Positions 8,002-17,583 of a DNA stretch of 50,474 nucleotides are shown in pieces (the stretch's first letter is position 1; each line of letters starts with the position of its first letter). The DNA is from Salinivirgaceae bacterium (lineage in GTDB: Bacteria > Bacteroidota > Bacteroidia > Bacteroidales > SZUA-534). The notes beneath the pieces were generated by a model. The model was given only the letters and a program-made list of their open reading frames with translations. It searched no databases and was not told the origin of the DNA. The translations under genes were made by a program, and so were the position numbers. Where the stretch lies: NCBI GenBank assembly GCA_017551905.1, contig JAFZKK010000042.1:1-50474 (forward strand), read 5' to 3'.

Positions 8002-10335
8002 ATGCAAAAGAACCTTGTAATTGTCGAGTCACCAGCCAAGGCCAAGACTATCGAAAAGTTTTTGGGCAAAGATTATATGGTCACTTCGAGTTACGGACAC
8101 ATCCGCGATTTGGCCAAAAAGGGTTTCGGAATCGACATCGAACACCAATACAAACCAGAGTACGAAATTTCGCCCGACAAGAAAAAACTTGTCGCCGACC
8201 TGAAGAAAGCCGCCAAAGACGCCGAAACGGTTTGGCTCGCTTCCGATGAGGACCGCGAGGGAGAGGCCATTGCGTGGCACCTTTACGAGGTGTTGGGGTT
8301 GAAAGATAAATCGACAAAACGTATTGTCTTTCACGAGATTACCAAGACGGCCATCTTGAACGCTATCGAGAATCCGCGCGGAATCGACATCAATTTGGTG
8401 AACGCACAACAGGCGCGCCGCGTGCTCGACCGTTTGGTCGGATTCGAGTTGTCGCCTGTTCTGTGGAAGAAGGTGAAACCGTCGCTGTCGGCAGGCCGCG
8501 TGCAGTCGGTGGCTGTCCGTCTGATTGTGGAGCGCGAGCGTGAAATCATCGATTTCAAGCCCGAATCGTCGTTCCGCGTGTTGGGGCAGTTCAACCATCC
8601 ATCGCTCAAACTTGCCACCGACCTGAAAGCCGAACTCAACCATAAGTTCGCCGCCAAGGCCGAGACCGAGAAATTCCTTGACGCTTGCAAATCAGCATCT
8701 TTCAGCGTTGCCGACATCTCGCAGAAACCCACCAAACGCACACCAGCGCCGCCGTTCACAACATCGACTCTGCAGCAGGAGGCCAGCCGCAAGTTCGGTT
8801 TTTCGGTTTCGCAGACAATGTCGCTCGCACAGCGCCTTTACGAGGCAGGAAAAATCACCTATATGCGTACCGATTCGGTCAACCTTTCCGACGCGGCCAT
8901 CAGTGCGGCATCGAAAGAGATTACCGAGCAATTTGGTGCTAAATATCTGAAAGTCAGACATTATAAAACGCAGACCAAGGGCGCGCAGGAGGCTCACGAG
9001 GCCATCCGCCCCACATATCTCGACAAGCCGACCATCACGGGCAACGCCAACGAAAAGAAACTCTACGAATTGATTTGGAAACGCACCATCGCATCGCTTA
9101 TGGCCGACGCCGAAATGGAGCGCACCACCATCAACCTGAACATCTCGAACTCGAGTTATCAGTTTGTCGCTCAAGGCGAAGTCATCAAATTCGACGGTTT
9201 CCTGAAGGTTTACATCGAATCGACCGACGACGAGGACGAGGAGCAGGGAAAGGCGATTCTGCCGAAACTTTCTGTCGGGCAAGCGCTTGATTATAACAAT
9301 ATTACGGCCAGCCAGCGTTACTCGCAGCATCAGCCGCGCTACACCGAGGCAACGCTTGTGCGTAAACTCGAGGAGTTGGGCATTGGCCGTCCATCTACTT
9401 ATGCACCAACCATTTCTACAATCCAGAACCGCGAGTATGTAGTTAAGGAGGACCGTCCAGGTGCCGAGCGCCAATATGAGGTGCTGACGCTGAAAGCGGG
9501 CAAAATCAAGGCCGAGACCAAGACCGAGAACTACGGCGTCGAGAAGGGCAAACTCTTCCCGACCGACATCGGTATGATTGTCAACGACTATTTGGTTGAG
9601 TGCTTCCCGTCGATTTTGGACTACAACTTCACAGCCGAGGTTGAGAAGGAATTTGACGATATTGCCGAAGGTAAAATGGTGTGGTACAAAATGATAGACG
9701 AGTTCTACCATCCATTTCACGACACAATAAACCGCGCTCTCGAGGTTACGGGGCGCAAAAATGGCGAGCGCGTTTTGGGCGTTCATCCCGAAAGCGGCAA
9801 GCCAGTGATTGTCAAGATTGGCCGCTATGGCCCAATGGCACAGATTGGCGACGGCGAGAACGACGAGAAGCCGCAGTTCGCATCGCTGCACCGCGACCAG
9901 CACATCGAGACCATCACTCTCGAAGAAGTGCTCGACCTGTTCAAACTGCCGCGCGAATTGGGTGAGTATGAGGGCAAAAAGGTAACTGTGGCCATTGGCC
10001 GCTTTGGTCCGTACGTGCGCCACAACAGCTCGTTCTACTCGCTCAAGCGCAACGTCGACGACCCTTACACCGTCACTCTCGAGCGCGCCATCGAACTCAT
10101 CAACGAGAAACGCGAGGCCGAGAAGAACAAGGTAATCAACATTTTCGAAGGCAAAGACGGTCAGATTCAGGTACTTAACGGATTCTATGGGCCGTACATC
10201 GCCTACGACGGCAAGAACTACCGCATAGCCAAAGGCACCGACGCCAAAGCGTTGACAGCGGCTGATTGCGAGGAGATTATCAAAAACAGCGTCGACAAGC
10301 CAGCCAAAAAGCGCGTCACCAAAAAAGCGAAATGA
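8002..10335 (+). CDS. topA: DNA topoisomerase I
   Basis: This type IA topoisomerase relaxes negative supercoils. The 777-residue protein opens MQKNLVIVESPAKAKTIEKF. The TOPRIM acidic triad DEDRE is at residues 82-86, and the catalytic Tyr is about residue 287 in ITYMRTDSVNLS. The C-terminal part has topoisomerase repeat segments (GRYGPMAQIG, GRFGPYVRHN, GFYGPYIAYDGK) and a Lys-rich tail in place of Cys4 zinc fingers, as is common in this phylum. The frame is open from 7939, but the ATG at 8002 is chosen because AAGGAG sits 7 bases upstream and the family begins at this residue. The stop overlaps the next start (ATGA). Confidence 0.97.
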   Translation: MQKNLVIVESPAKAKTIEKFLGKDYMVTSSYGHIRDLAKKGFGIDIEHQYKPEYEISPDKKKLVADLKKAAKDAETVWLASDEDREGEAIAWHLYEVLGLKDKSTKRIVFHEITKTAILNAIENPRGIDINLVNAQQARRVLDRLVGFELSPVLWKKVKPSLSAGRVQSVAVRLIVEREREIIDFKPESSFRVLGQFNHPSLKLATDLKAELNHKFAAKAETEKFLDACKSASFSVADISQKPTKRTPAPPFTTSTLQQEASRKFGFSVSQTMSLAQRLYEAGKITYMRTDSVNLSDAAISAASKEITEQFGAKYLKVRHYKTQTKGAQEAHEAIRPTYLDKPTITGNANEKKLYELIWKRTIASLMADAEMERTTINLNISNSSYQFVAQGEVIKFDGFLKVYIESTDDEDEEQGKAILPKLSVGQALDYNNITASQRYSQHQPRYTEATLVRKLEELGIGRPSTYAPTISTIQNREYVVKEDRPGAERQYEVLTLKAGKIKAETKTENYGVEKGKLFPTDIGMIVNDYLVECFPSILDYNFTAEVEKEFDDIAEGKMVWYKMIDEFYHPFHDTINRALEVTGRKNGERVLGVHPESGKPVIVKIGRYGPMAQIGDGENDEKPQFASLHRDQHIETITLEEVLDLFKLPRELGEYEGKKVTVAIGRFGPYVRHNSSFYSLKRNVDDPYTVTLERAIELINEKREAEKNKVINIFEGKDGQIQVLNGFYGPYIAYDGKNYRIAKGTDAKALTAADCEEIIKNSVDKPAKKRVTKKAK

Positions 10336-11483
10336 TACTCAACAGCGACATAGCGCAGTATCTCGACACCGCCCGCCCCGACAACTTGAGGCAGTTCAGC
10401 GCTCAAGAGGGATTTTTGGGTAGCCAGCTTTTTGCCGAACCCGACTTGCAAAAGTCTATAGACGTGCAAGTTGCAATCATCGGTGTCGACGAGACTCGCA
10501 ACGCTTATCCAATGCCCTATATTGCCAAAGCCGACAATGTGCGCTATTGGCTCTATCAGTTGGCAAGCTTCAACAATCTGAAAATCAGTGATTTTGGTAA
10601 CCTGAAATTAGGCAACAGCGCCGCCGATACCTATTCGGCCGTCAGTTATCTCACCGAGTCGCTCGTCAAAAGCGGAATTATACCTATATATATATGTGGA
10701 TCGCACGATTTGACTCTGCCGATAGTCGAAGGGTTGCTGAAAGCCATGTCCAAAGTCGAACTCGGAATAATTGACTCTTCGTTCGATGTGATGAGCTGTG
10801 AATCAGTTAATTCTCGTTCGTTTGTAAGCAAGATAGCACAGGAGTACCAATTACGTACCACAACCAATATCATTGGTTATCAATCGTTTTTGGTATCAGC
10901 TGCCCAACAGAAATATCTCGACGATAACGGCATCGACAGTTATCGCATAGGCTTGATTCGCCAGAACATTAACGAAATGGAGCCGGTGCTTCGCGATTGT
11001 GACTTGATTTCATTCGATGCAGGTTGCGTGCGACAAACTGATATGCCGGCGTCGCAACAGCTTAGTCCGAACGGCTTGTATACCGAAGAGGCGTGCCAGC
11101 TTGCCACTTTTGCAGGTTTGTCCGACAAATCGAAAGCATTTGGCACATTCGGATTGGTTTCGAAAAACACACCATTGGAAGTGTCGGCAAGTTTGACCGC
11201 CCAGATAATTTGGCATTATATATATGGTGTGTCGCAACGCAAAAACGATTACCCCAAATGCAATTTAGACGGCTATAAGAAAATATTTGTCAAGCTGAAC
11301 AACACCGAATCCGACATTGTTTTCTATCAAAACTTGGAAAATGAACGTTTTTGGATGGAAATTCCGGATGTTAAAGGAAAGGAAAAAAGGATTATTTCTT
11401 GTTCCAAATCGGATTACACACAGCTTGTAAATAACAAAATATCAGATAGAATTAATCGAATATTAAGACGATATTGTCTTTAA
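10332..11483 (+). CDS. Arginase / formimidoylglutamase-fold protein with degenerate metal site
   Basis: This 383-residue protein starts at an ATG overlapping the topA stop by four bases (ATGA), so it is probably translationally coupled to topA. It resembles the ureohydrolase superfamily. The GGDHS-type motif appears as CGSHDLTLP (about 122), DAHxD as DSSFD (about 148), and SxDxDxxDP as SFDAGCVRQTDMP (about 227). Thus the His of the first, both Asp of the second and the first Asp of the third remain. The His of DAHxD is Ser and the second Asp of the third motif is Gly. Loss of two of six manganese ligands suggests a weak or absent hydrolase activity. An arginase-like gene between topA and the gldK/porK genes is a recurring arrangement in this phylum. 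Its role is unknown. Confidence 0.75.
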   Translation: MILNSDIAQYLDTARPDNLRQFSAQEGFLGSQLFAEPDLQKSIDVQVAIIGVDETRNAYPMPYIAKADNVRYWLYQLASFNNLKISDFGNLKLGNSAADTYSAVSYLTESLVKSGIIPIYICGSHDLTLPIVEGLLKAMSKVELGIIDSSFDVMSCESVNSRSFVSKIAQEYQLRTTTNIIGYQSFLVSAAQQKYLDDNGIDSYRIGLIRQNINEMEPVLRDCDLISFDAGCVRQTDMPASQQLSPNGLYTEEACQLATFAGLSDKSKAFGTFGLVSKNTPLEVSASLTAQIIWHYIYGVSQRKNDYPKCNLDGYKKIFVKLNNTESDIVFYQNLENERFWMEIPDVKGKEKRIISCSKSDYTQLVNNKISDRINRILRRYCL

Positions 11484-11588
11484 ATATGTTCAACTCAATA
11501 AATAATATTGTCAATTCGTCAACGCTAATTATTGTTTGTTAATTTTTTGTTTACTTTAGCCCTATTCTTTATGGGTAGTAACGGTTTT

Positions 11589-12536
11589 ATGAGTTATCAA
11601 CGTTTACTGACAGTTTTGTTTTGTTCAATGGCATTAGTTGCGCACAGCCAGACAGAGAATTTTTCCAGTCTGAACATGTTCAACTATATGTATTACAATC
11701 CTGGATATGCGGGCGATGGTAACGAAATAGAAGCAAGAATGTTCCATAGGAGTCAGTGGTTAGGCTTCGAGGGTGCGCCTCAGACGCAGACATTCAGTGT
11801 TGACGCCCCATTTAAGTTGTTTGGCATAAAGAATGGTGTAGGCTTGACACTACTCAATGACAAAATTGGTAATTTTCGTAACCAAGGGTTGAGTTTTTCG
11901 TATGCTTACAGACGTGTGATGCTGCAAGGTGAGGTTGGACTCGGGTTGGGACTGAATTTGATTAACCAATCTTTTTCGGGAGATTGGATTTTTCCTGACG
12001 GTGGCTCAAGCGACCCTTGGGTTCCTCAAAATGCTGAGGATAAGCCGATGTTCTTTGATATGAATTTGGGATTTTACTATAGTTCGGACAATGTCTATTT
12101 GAGTTGCTCAATGCGCAATTTGCTGCAAAGCGAAATCAAATATGATGCGAGTGCGGGCGGTAACGCCAAGTCGTACAATGCGCGGCAAATGTTTGTTGGC
12201 GCTGGTTATGAGTACCAATTGGCAAATCCGTTGTTCACTTTGAAGCCGAATCTGTTTATTGCGACAGACTTCTCTTCAACGACATTCGCATTGTCCGGAA
12301 TAGTAAGATATAACGAGAAATTTTACGGGGGAGTAGCTTACAAACCTATCGATGCAGTAACATTTCTGGCTGGAATGTCGCTGCCGTCGGGAATTGAGGT
12401 AGCTCTTTCGTATGATATAACGACCAGCAGTATAATAAAATATAGTACGGGTTCGTTAGAGATTATGTTAGGATATTCGTTTAATTTGAGCCGTGAAAAA
12501 GACTCGAATAAATATAGAAGTGTTAGATTTTTATAA
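11589..12536 (+). CDS. porP: Type IX secretion outer-membrane protein PorP/SprF family
   Basis: The protein has a signal peptide (MSYQRLLTVLFCSMALVAHS) followed by the PorP/SprF signature MYYNPGYAGDGNE near residue 40. Alternating beta strands then run to the C-terminus, as expected for an outer-membrane barrel. It heads the porPKLMN operon, the gene order known from Porphyromonas gingivalis. The frame is open from 11532 with an internal ATG at 11571. The ATG at 11589 is chosen because it starts the signal peptide directly. A possible -7 box TACTTTAG lies at 11552-11559, though the -33 partner is poor. Family members help attach the translocon to the outer membrane. Confidence 0.88.
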   Translation: MSYQRLLTVLFCSMALVAHSQTENFSSLNMFNYMYYNPGYAGDGNEIEARMFHRSQWLGFEGAPQTQTFSVDAPFKLFGIKNGVGLTLLNDKIGNFRNQGLSFSYAYRRVMLQGEVGLGLGLNLINQSFSGDWIFPDGGSSDPWVPQNAEDKPMFFDMNLGFYYSSDNVYLSCSMRNLLQSEIKYDASAGGNAKSYNARQMFVGAGYEYQLANPLFTLKPNLFIATDFSSTTFALSGIVRYNEKFYGGVAYKPIDAVTFLAGMSLPSGIEVALSYDITTSSIIKYSTGSLEIMLGYSFNLSREKDSNKYRSVRFL

Positions 12537-12596
12537 TTTTTTTGGAAATTAAATTTTTTTATAGACTTTTAGTGTGTGAAAATAAATAGTTGGAAT

Positions 12597-13973
12597 ATGA
12601 AAAAATTAGCTTATTTGAGTGCTGCAATTCTTATAGTAACAGGTTGCTCATCAGGAAGTAATGGCGAATTGGTAGGAGTGCAAGATAGGTCAGCTACCTA
12701 TAGTGCGCCACCTTATGGTATGGTTATGATTCCGCAGGGAAGCTATCGAATGGGCCCCAGCGACCAGGATGTTCCATGGGCATTGACCGCACAATCGAAG
12801 ACGGTTTCTATGTCTGCATTCTGGATGGATGAGACTGAAATAACCAACAATGAGTATCGCCAATTTGTTTATTGGGTGCGCGATTCATTGGCCTACAGAT
12901 TGTTAGGCGAGCAGATTGACGCATACTTTATTTCTGAAGACCAATATGGTGAGCCAATAGACCCTCCATATATTAATTGGGAAGAACCGATTAACTGGTC
13001 AGGCGAAGAGGAGAAAACCATACTCGAGGATTTGTACTATCCTGAGCACGAGCGTTTCTATCGCCGTCGTGATATTGACACTCGCAAGTTAATTTACGAT
13101 TATTTCTGGATTGACTACAAGCAAGCAGCACAGAAATTCTCTTTTGAAAACGAGAATCGTCGTCATTATAACTACAAAACTGGCCAATATGATGGTGAGT
13201 TATACAACTTGGAAGGAAAACGCGTTCCAATCAAAGACCGTTCTTCTTTCATTATGCACGACAACGTAGCAGTATATCCTGACACATTGTGCTGGATTAG
13301 CGACTTCTCATATTCTTATAACGAGCCAATGTCAAATATGTATTTCTGGCATCCGTCGTTCGATAATTATCCTGTTGTAGGTGTTACTTGGAAACAAGCA
13401 TCGGCATTCTGCATCTGGCGTACCAATTATTTGAACTCTTACCTTGCCAGCCAAGGTATGGCGTTTGAACAGGATTTTCGTTTGCCAATGGAACCGGAAT
13501 GGGAATATGCAGCTCGCGGTGGCAACGATTTGGCACTTTATCCTTGGGGTGGTCCTTACACACGTAACGAGAGAGGTTGCTTCTTGGCAAACTTTAAGCC
13601 ATTGCGTGGTAATTACATGGGTGATGGCGGCCTTTATACTGTTGAGGTTGCTATTTATGAAGCCAATGATTTTGGATTGTATGATATGGCAGGAAACGTT
13701 TCTGAATGGACAGCTACCGCATTTGATGAGAGTTCATACACTTTCACTCATGACATGAATCCTGACTATAAATATAACGCTCTGCCCGACGACCTTTCAG
13801 TAATGAAGAGAAAGGTTATCCGTGGCGGTTCGTGGAAAGATATCGCATATTATTTGCAGAATGGTACAAGAACATACGAGTATCAAGACTCTGCAAAATC
13901 TTATATCGGATTCCGTTGCGTAAGGTCGTATGTAGGTCCTGACATGACGACAGCATCATCGAAGGTATATTAA
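12597..13973 (+). CDS. porK: Type IX secretion ring lipoprotein PorK/GldK
   Basis: The 458-residue lipoprotein has a lipobox ending TGC (MKKLAYLSAAILIVTGCSSG), so the mature N-terminal Cys is about residue 17. The rest is a formylglycine-generating-enzyme-like (SUMF1) fold: MVMIPQGSYRMGPSDQD, WMDETEITNNEYRQFV, FRLPMEPEWEYAARGG, GLYDMAGNVSEWTA and VIRGGSWKD. GldK/PorK uses this fold structurally and forms a periplasmic ring with PorN below the outer membrane. A GTG at 12576 is in frame, but the ATG at 12597 begins the lipoprotein signal. It is followed by porL after 47 bases. Confidence 0.95.
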   Translation: MKKLAYLSAAILIVTGCSSGSNGELVGVQDRSATYSAPPYGMVMIPQGSYRMGPSDQDVPWALTAQSKTVSMSAFWMDETEITNNEYRQFVYWVRDSLAYRLLGEQIDAYFISEDQYGEPIDPPYINWEEPINWSGEEEKTILEDLYYPEHERFYRRRDIDTRKLIYDYFWIDYKQAAQKFSFENENRRHYNYKTGQYDGELYNLEGKRVPIKDRSSFIMHDNVAVYPDTLCWISDFSYSYNEPMSNMYFWHPSFDNYPVVGVTWKQASAFCIWRTNYLNSYLASQGMAFEQDFRLPMEPEWEYAARGGNDLALYPWGGPYTRNERGCFLANFKPLRGNYMGDGGLYTVEVAIYEANDFGLYDMAGNVSEWTATAFDESSYTFTHDMNPDYKYNALPDDLSVMKRKVIRGGSWKDIAYYLQNGTRTYEYQDSAKSYIGFRCVRSYVGPDMTTASSKVY

Positions 13974-14020
13974 TTAACAGCTAATTAGATAGTATTTAAC
14001 TAAAAAACAGATTATAAATT

Positions 14021-15079
14021 ATGATGAGTATTGCCGAATTAACCCAAAGTAAAGGCTACAAAAACTTCATGAAGTATGTGTATGGTTGGGGAGCCTCAAT
14101 TGTACTTGTGGGTGCGTTGTTTAAAATCCAGCACTATCCTGGTGCCTCAATAATGCTTATTATTGGTCTTTTGACTGAGGCGTTGATATTCTTCTTTTCA
14201 GCATTCGAGCCTTTGGCCGAAGAGCTTGATTGGACATTGGTGTTCCCGCAATTAGCCGGATTGGAGGATGATGACGAAGAAGGTGATAAACCTCAGCGTC
14301 CAGCCAGAGAGTTTGACAGAGTGCAGAGCCTACCTGTTGGTGGTAATAACCAAGGTGGTGGTGTTCAAGTAACAGGCGGTGCAACTGGCGGTACAGCTCC
14401 TGCAGGTGGTGTACAAGGCGGTGGCGTGGTTTACGCAGGCGGAAGTGCATCAGCTTTGGCGAAATTCGACGAAATGATTGAGAAAGCCGAGATTACTCCA
14501 GGAATGTTTGAAAAACTGGGTAAAGGTTTGGCAAATCTTAATAAGACAATCGACCAAATGGGTGCTACTGTTGATGTCAGCATTGCCACACAAGATTTTG
14601 TGGACAAAGTTAAAGGCGCAACTGATTCAGTTACTGGTTTGGGCGAGGCTTACAAAAAATCAACAGAGGCTTTGTCGGTATCTGTTGGCGCATTGTCTGA
14701 AACTTATGCCAACACCGCACAATCGTTCAATCAGGCTAACAATCAGATTGCAGAGGCATACTCTCAATTTGCTAACAAACTGACAACCGAATTGAGCTCG
14801 GTTGATAGCTTGGGCAGTGATTATGCTGAGAAATTGAGTGGAGTTAACAAGAACCTATCGGCTTTGAATTCTGTTTACGAATTGCAACTTCAGAATATGA
14901 ACAAGCAGGTTGATGCAACTAAGAATTATTTCGATGGTTTGGGCTCAATGCTTGAAAATATCAATAAGACAGTTGACAATACGAAGAAGCTGAACGATGG
15001 TGTTCAACAGTTGGAAAAGAATGTTGAGTCGTTGAATAGCGTTTACGGCAACATGCTTTCTTCATTGAATATTAAATAA
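14021..15079 (+). CDS. porL: Type IX secretion motor protein PorL/GldL
   Basis: The 352-residue inner-membrane protein has two N-terminal helices, about 24-36 and 43-62, in the segment from YGWGASIVLVGALF to LLTEALIFFFSAFEP. Lys35 and Glu53 fall in or beside these helices, where the GldL residues needed for proton-driven rotation lie. After an acidic stretch (EDDDEEGDK) comes a Gly-rich linker of about 45 residues (GGATGGTAPAGG). A long coiled-coil-like cytoplasmic tail with regular heptads follows (LENINKTVDNTKKLND). It is longer than GldL of Flavobacterium (about 215) because of the linker and tail. It works with PorM as the rotary motor. Start codons ATG ATG at 14021/14024 are both possible. 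Confidence 0.95.
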   Translation: MMSIAELTQSKGYKNFMKYVYGWGASIVLVGALFKIQHYPGASIMLIIGLLTEALIFFFSAFEPLAEELDWTLVFPQLAGLEDDDEEGDKPQRPAREFDRVQSLPVGGNNQGGGVQVTGGATGGTAPAGGVQGGGVVYAGGSASALAKFDEMIEKAEITPGMFEKLGKGLANLNKTIDQMGATVDVSIATQDFVDKVKGATDSVTGLGEAYKKSTEALSVSVGALSETYANTAQSFNQANNQIAEAYSQFANKLTTELSSVDSLGSDYAEKLSGVNKNLSALNSVYELQLQNMNKQVDATKNYFDGLGSMLENINKTVDNTKKLNDGVQQLEKNVESLNSVYGNMLSSLNIK

Positions 15080-15098
15080 TAAAAGAAAGAGTTAAGCT

Positions 15099-16706
15099 AT
15101 GGGTCACGGCAAAGAAACGCCAAGGCAACAAATGATAGGCCTGATGTACTTGTTCTTGACATGTATGTTGGCATTGAACGTATCAAAAGACGTATTGGAT
15201 TCTTTTGTGCTTGTTAGCGAGGGTTTGGAAAGAACCGTTAGCAACTATAAGACAAAGAATCAGAAAGTTTATGATGAGTTTGATAAGCAACTTACTATCA
15301 ACGAGAACAAAGTAAGACCATGGAAGGAGAAGGCTGATTCATTTAAGGCATTGACAGACAGCCTATATAATCTTGTTGAAAGCTATAAGATAGGTTTTCT
15401 GACTTTAGCGGAGAACAGCAATGTCGAAAATGTTATCAAAGGCGACAGATATGTTCTCGATTCGATGAACTCAAAAGACAATATTGATTTTGGTGGTCAG
15501 TATTTTATCCTTGAGGGACGCGGAGAAAAAATCAAAGAGAAAATTAATGAGTATCGCGAAGCGGCATTGGCTTTGATTCCTGAGAGTGAAGTTAGCATTG
15601 TTGAGGGTATTAAAGGTACATTGAATACTGATACTCATACTGATAAGGAGGGCGCTGTTCATACATGGGAAGCTCGTACATTTGAGCATATTCCTGCAGT
15701 TGCCGACATTGTAATGCTTGAAAAACTGAAGACCGACATTAAGAACGTAGAGACCGATGTCATCAACTATCTGTTCAAACAAATCAGTGCTGGTGATTTC
15801 AAATTCAACGCTTTGTCGGCTACAGTTATCGCCAATTCGAATTATGTGATGCGAGGCAGCGATTATTCGGCAACAGTCTTCCTTGCAGCATTTGACTCTA
15901 CTCAGGCACCGGAAATATTAGTTGGTTCGTACAAGAAGAAAGGTGCGGAAGACTATGAGATGGTGGGTGCATACGAGACATTGAAAGTTGAAGGCGGTCG
16001 CGGTATATACAAAAAACTTGCATCGTCGCTTGGAGAGCGCAAATGGGGTGGTTTGATACGTATCACCCGTCCCGATGGCTCAGTATCGTGCTATCCGTTT
16101 GAGGAGTCATACCAAGTGGCAGAGCCGAGTTTGGTTATTTCGCCGACAAAGATGAACGTGTTCTATTATGGTATCGACAATCCGGTTTCAATATCGGTTC
16201 CAGGTGTTCCGTCGAACAAATTGAAAGTAAGTGTACCAGGAGGTGGTGCAACAATAAAAGCTGCCGGAAACGGTTATATGGTAAAACCGACACAACGTTC
16301 TGGTACTGTGAAGATTGCTGTTGCAGCTGATATTAATGGTAAAGTTCAGAACATGGGTAGCATGGAGTTCCGTTTGAAAACTATTCCTACGCCAAAGGCA
16401 AAGGTTATGGGTAAGGAAAGCGGACAAATCAACAAATCGGTGTTGAGCAGCGCTCCTGGCGTTACCGCAGTGTTGGAGGATTTCGCATTCGATTTGAAGT
16501 ATAAAGTCACGAAATACACTGTTACCACTACCATTAATGGTATGACGACAGAAAAACAGAAAAAAGGCAGTGATTTTGATGCTGAGATACGAAATCTGAT
16601 TAAAAACTTAAAAGCGAATTCAAAATTAATCATTGAGGATATTGAGGCTGTGGGTCCGGATGGGACGCCGCGCACTTTGTCACCAATAGTGTTTAAGGTT
16701 AAATAA
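15099..16706 (+). CDS. porM: Type IX secretion motor protein PorM/GldM
   Basis: The 535-residue protein has a short cytoplasmic N-terminus (MGHGKETPRQQMIGL) and one membrane helix at about 12-30 (YLFLTCMLALNVSKDVLD). A long periplasmic part follows, made of helical then Ig-like beta domains, the known GldM architecture. The C-terminal domains contain SISVPGVPSNKLKVSVPGG and end with SPIVFKVK. PorM forms the shaft that carries rotation from PorL across the periplasm to the PorK/PorN ring. It lies 19 bases after porL and 11 before porN. The length is close to that of the P. gingivalis protein. Confidence 0.95.
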   Translation: MGHGKETPRQQMIGLMYLFLTCMLALNVSKDVLDSFVLVSEGLERTVSNYKTKNQKVYDEFDKQLTINENKVRPWKEKADSFKALTDSLYNLVESYKIGFLTLAENSNVENVIKGDRYVLDSMNSKDNIDFGGQYFILEGRGEKIKEKINEYREAALALIPESEVSIVEGIKGTLNTDTHTDKEGAVHTWEARTFEHIPAVADIVMLEKLKTDIKNVETDVINYLFKQISAGDFKFNALSATVIANSNYVMRGSDYSATVFLAAFDSTQAPEILVGSYKKKGAEDYEMVGAYETLKVEGGRGIYKKLASSLGERKWGGLIRITRPDGSVSCYPFEESYQVAEPSLVISPTKMNVFYYGIDNPVSISVPGVPSNKLKVSVPGGGATIKAAGNGYMVKPTQRSGTVKIAVAADINGKVQNMGSMEFRLKTIPTPKAKVMGKESGQINKSVLSSAPGVTAVLEDFAFDLKYKVTKYTVTTTINGMTTEKQKKGSDFDAEIRNLIKNLKANSKLIIEDIEAVGPDGTPRTLSPIVFKVK

Positions 16707-16717
16707 AAATTTGAGCT

Positions 16718-17566
16718 ATGAAAAAGTTATTATTGATACCGGTATTCTTCTTCGGAGTGCTTTTCACAGGCAACGATTCGAAGGCTCAACTTCTTGATAA
16801 TGTGTATGAAATAGAGCATACTCCTATGCGTCATCCTATCCCGTACAGATTCTTGAGAGAGGCTGATGTTATGTGGAAAAAACGTGTATGGCGTGTTATT
16901 GATTTAAGGGAGAAAATCAACCTTAACTTGTATTATCCTACCGAGCCTATTGATGATAGAATGAGTCTTATCGATTTGTTGTTGTGGGGTATTCCAAATG
17001 AAGGTTTGACAGCTTATTCCATTGATGATGACCGTTTTAAACAGCCACTAAGCCGCACGCAAGTTGAAACAAATATGGGTGCAGGTGAAGAGAATGTGAC
17101 TTATACAGATGAAAATGGTGATGAGCAGACACAAACAGTTCACAAGGATGTAACAAGTTCTGAGGTTAAACAGTATTGGTTGAAAGAGGATTGGTTCTTC
17201 GACAATCAGCACTCTACAATGGAAGTTAGGATTATTGGTTTGTGCCCTATCCGTTTCTATGTAAAGGGTGATGGTGGTGACGAAGGTGCTGAAGTTCGTA
17301 AGTCAATGGCTTTCTGGATTTATTTCCCGGAGGTGCGTCGTATTCTGGCTAATCATGAGGTGTTTAACAATGGTAATGACGCTGAGCGCAGAACTTTTGA
17401 CGACATCTTCTTCAAACGCTATTTCAACAGCTATATCATAAAGATTTCAAACGTTTATGATGACCGTAGCATTTCAGATTATTCTTTGGGTATTCAAAGT
17501 TTGTTGGAGTCTGAAAGATTGAAGAAGGAAATCACTGACTATGAGCAGGATTTGTGGGAGTATTAA
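16718..17566 (+). CDS. porN: Type IX secretion ring protein PorN/GldN
   Basis: The 282-residue periplasmic protein has a signal peptide (MKKLLLIPVFFFGVLFTGND). The GldN family pattern follows: MWKKRVWRVIDLREKINLN, an internal WLKEDWFFD, and RIIGLCPIRFYVK. The C-terminal part has FFKRYFNSYIIKISNVYDDR and a closing LKKEITDYEQDLWEY. It pairs with PorK to form the large periplasmic ring. As in other members of the phylum it is the last gene of the por/gld core operon, and a strong terminator follows 20 bases after its stop. Confidence 0.95.
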   Translation: MKKLLLIPVFFFGVLFTGNDSKAQLLDNVYEIEHTPMRHPIPYRFLREADVMWKKRVWRVIDLREKINLNLYYPTEPIDDRMSLIDLLLWGIPNEGLTAYSIDDDRFKQPLSRTQVETNMGAGEENVTYTDENGDEQTQTVHKDVTSSEVKQYWLKEDWFFDNQHSTMEVRIIGLCPIRFYVKGDGGDEGAEVRKSMAFWIYFPEVRRILANHEVFNNGNDAERRTFDDIFFKRYFNSYIIKISNVYDDRSISDYSLGIQSLLESERLKKEITDYEQDLWEY

Positions 17567-17583
17567 TCAAGTATTATATGATA

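Noticed and set aside
8692..10023. 443-codon minus-strand frame opposite topA
   Set aside because: It lies fully within topA; composition and lack of motifs fit a shadow frame.
10681..10700. TATATATATA run considered as a regulatory site
   Set aside because: It lies inside a coding sequence and encodes Ile-Tyr-Ile; similar runs occur in other genes with the same residues, so it reflects codon choice.
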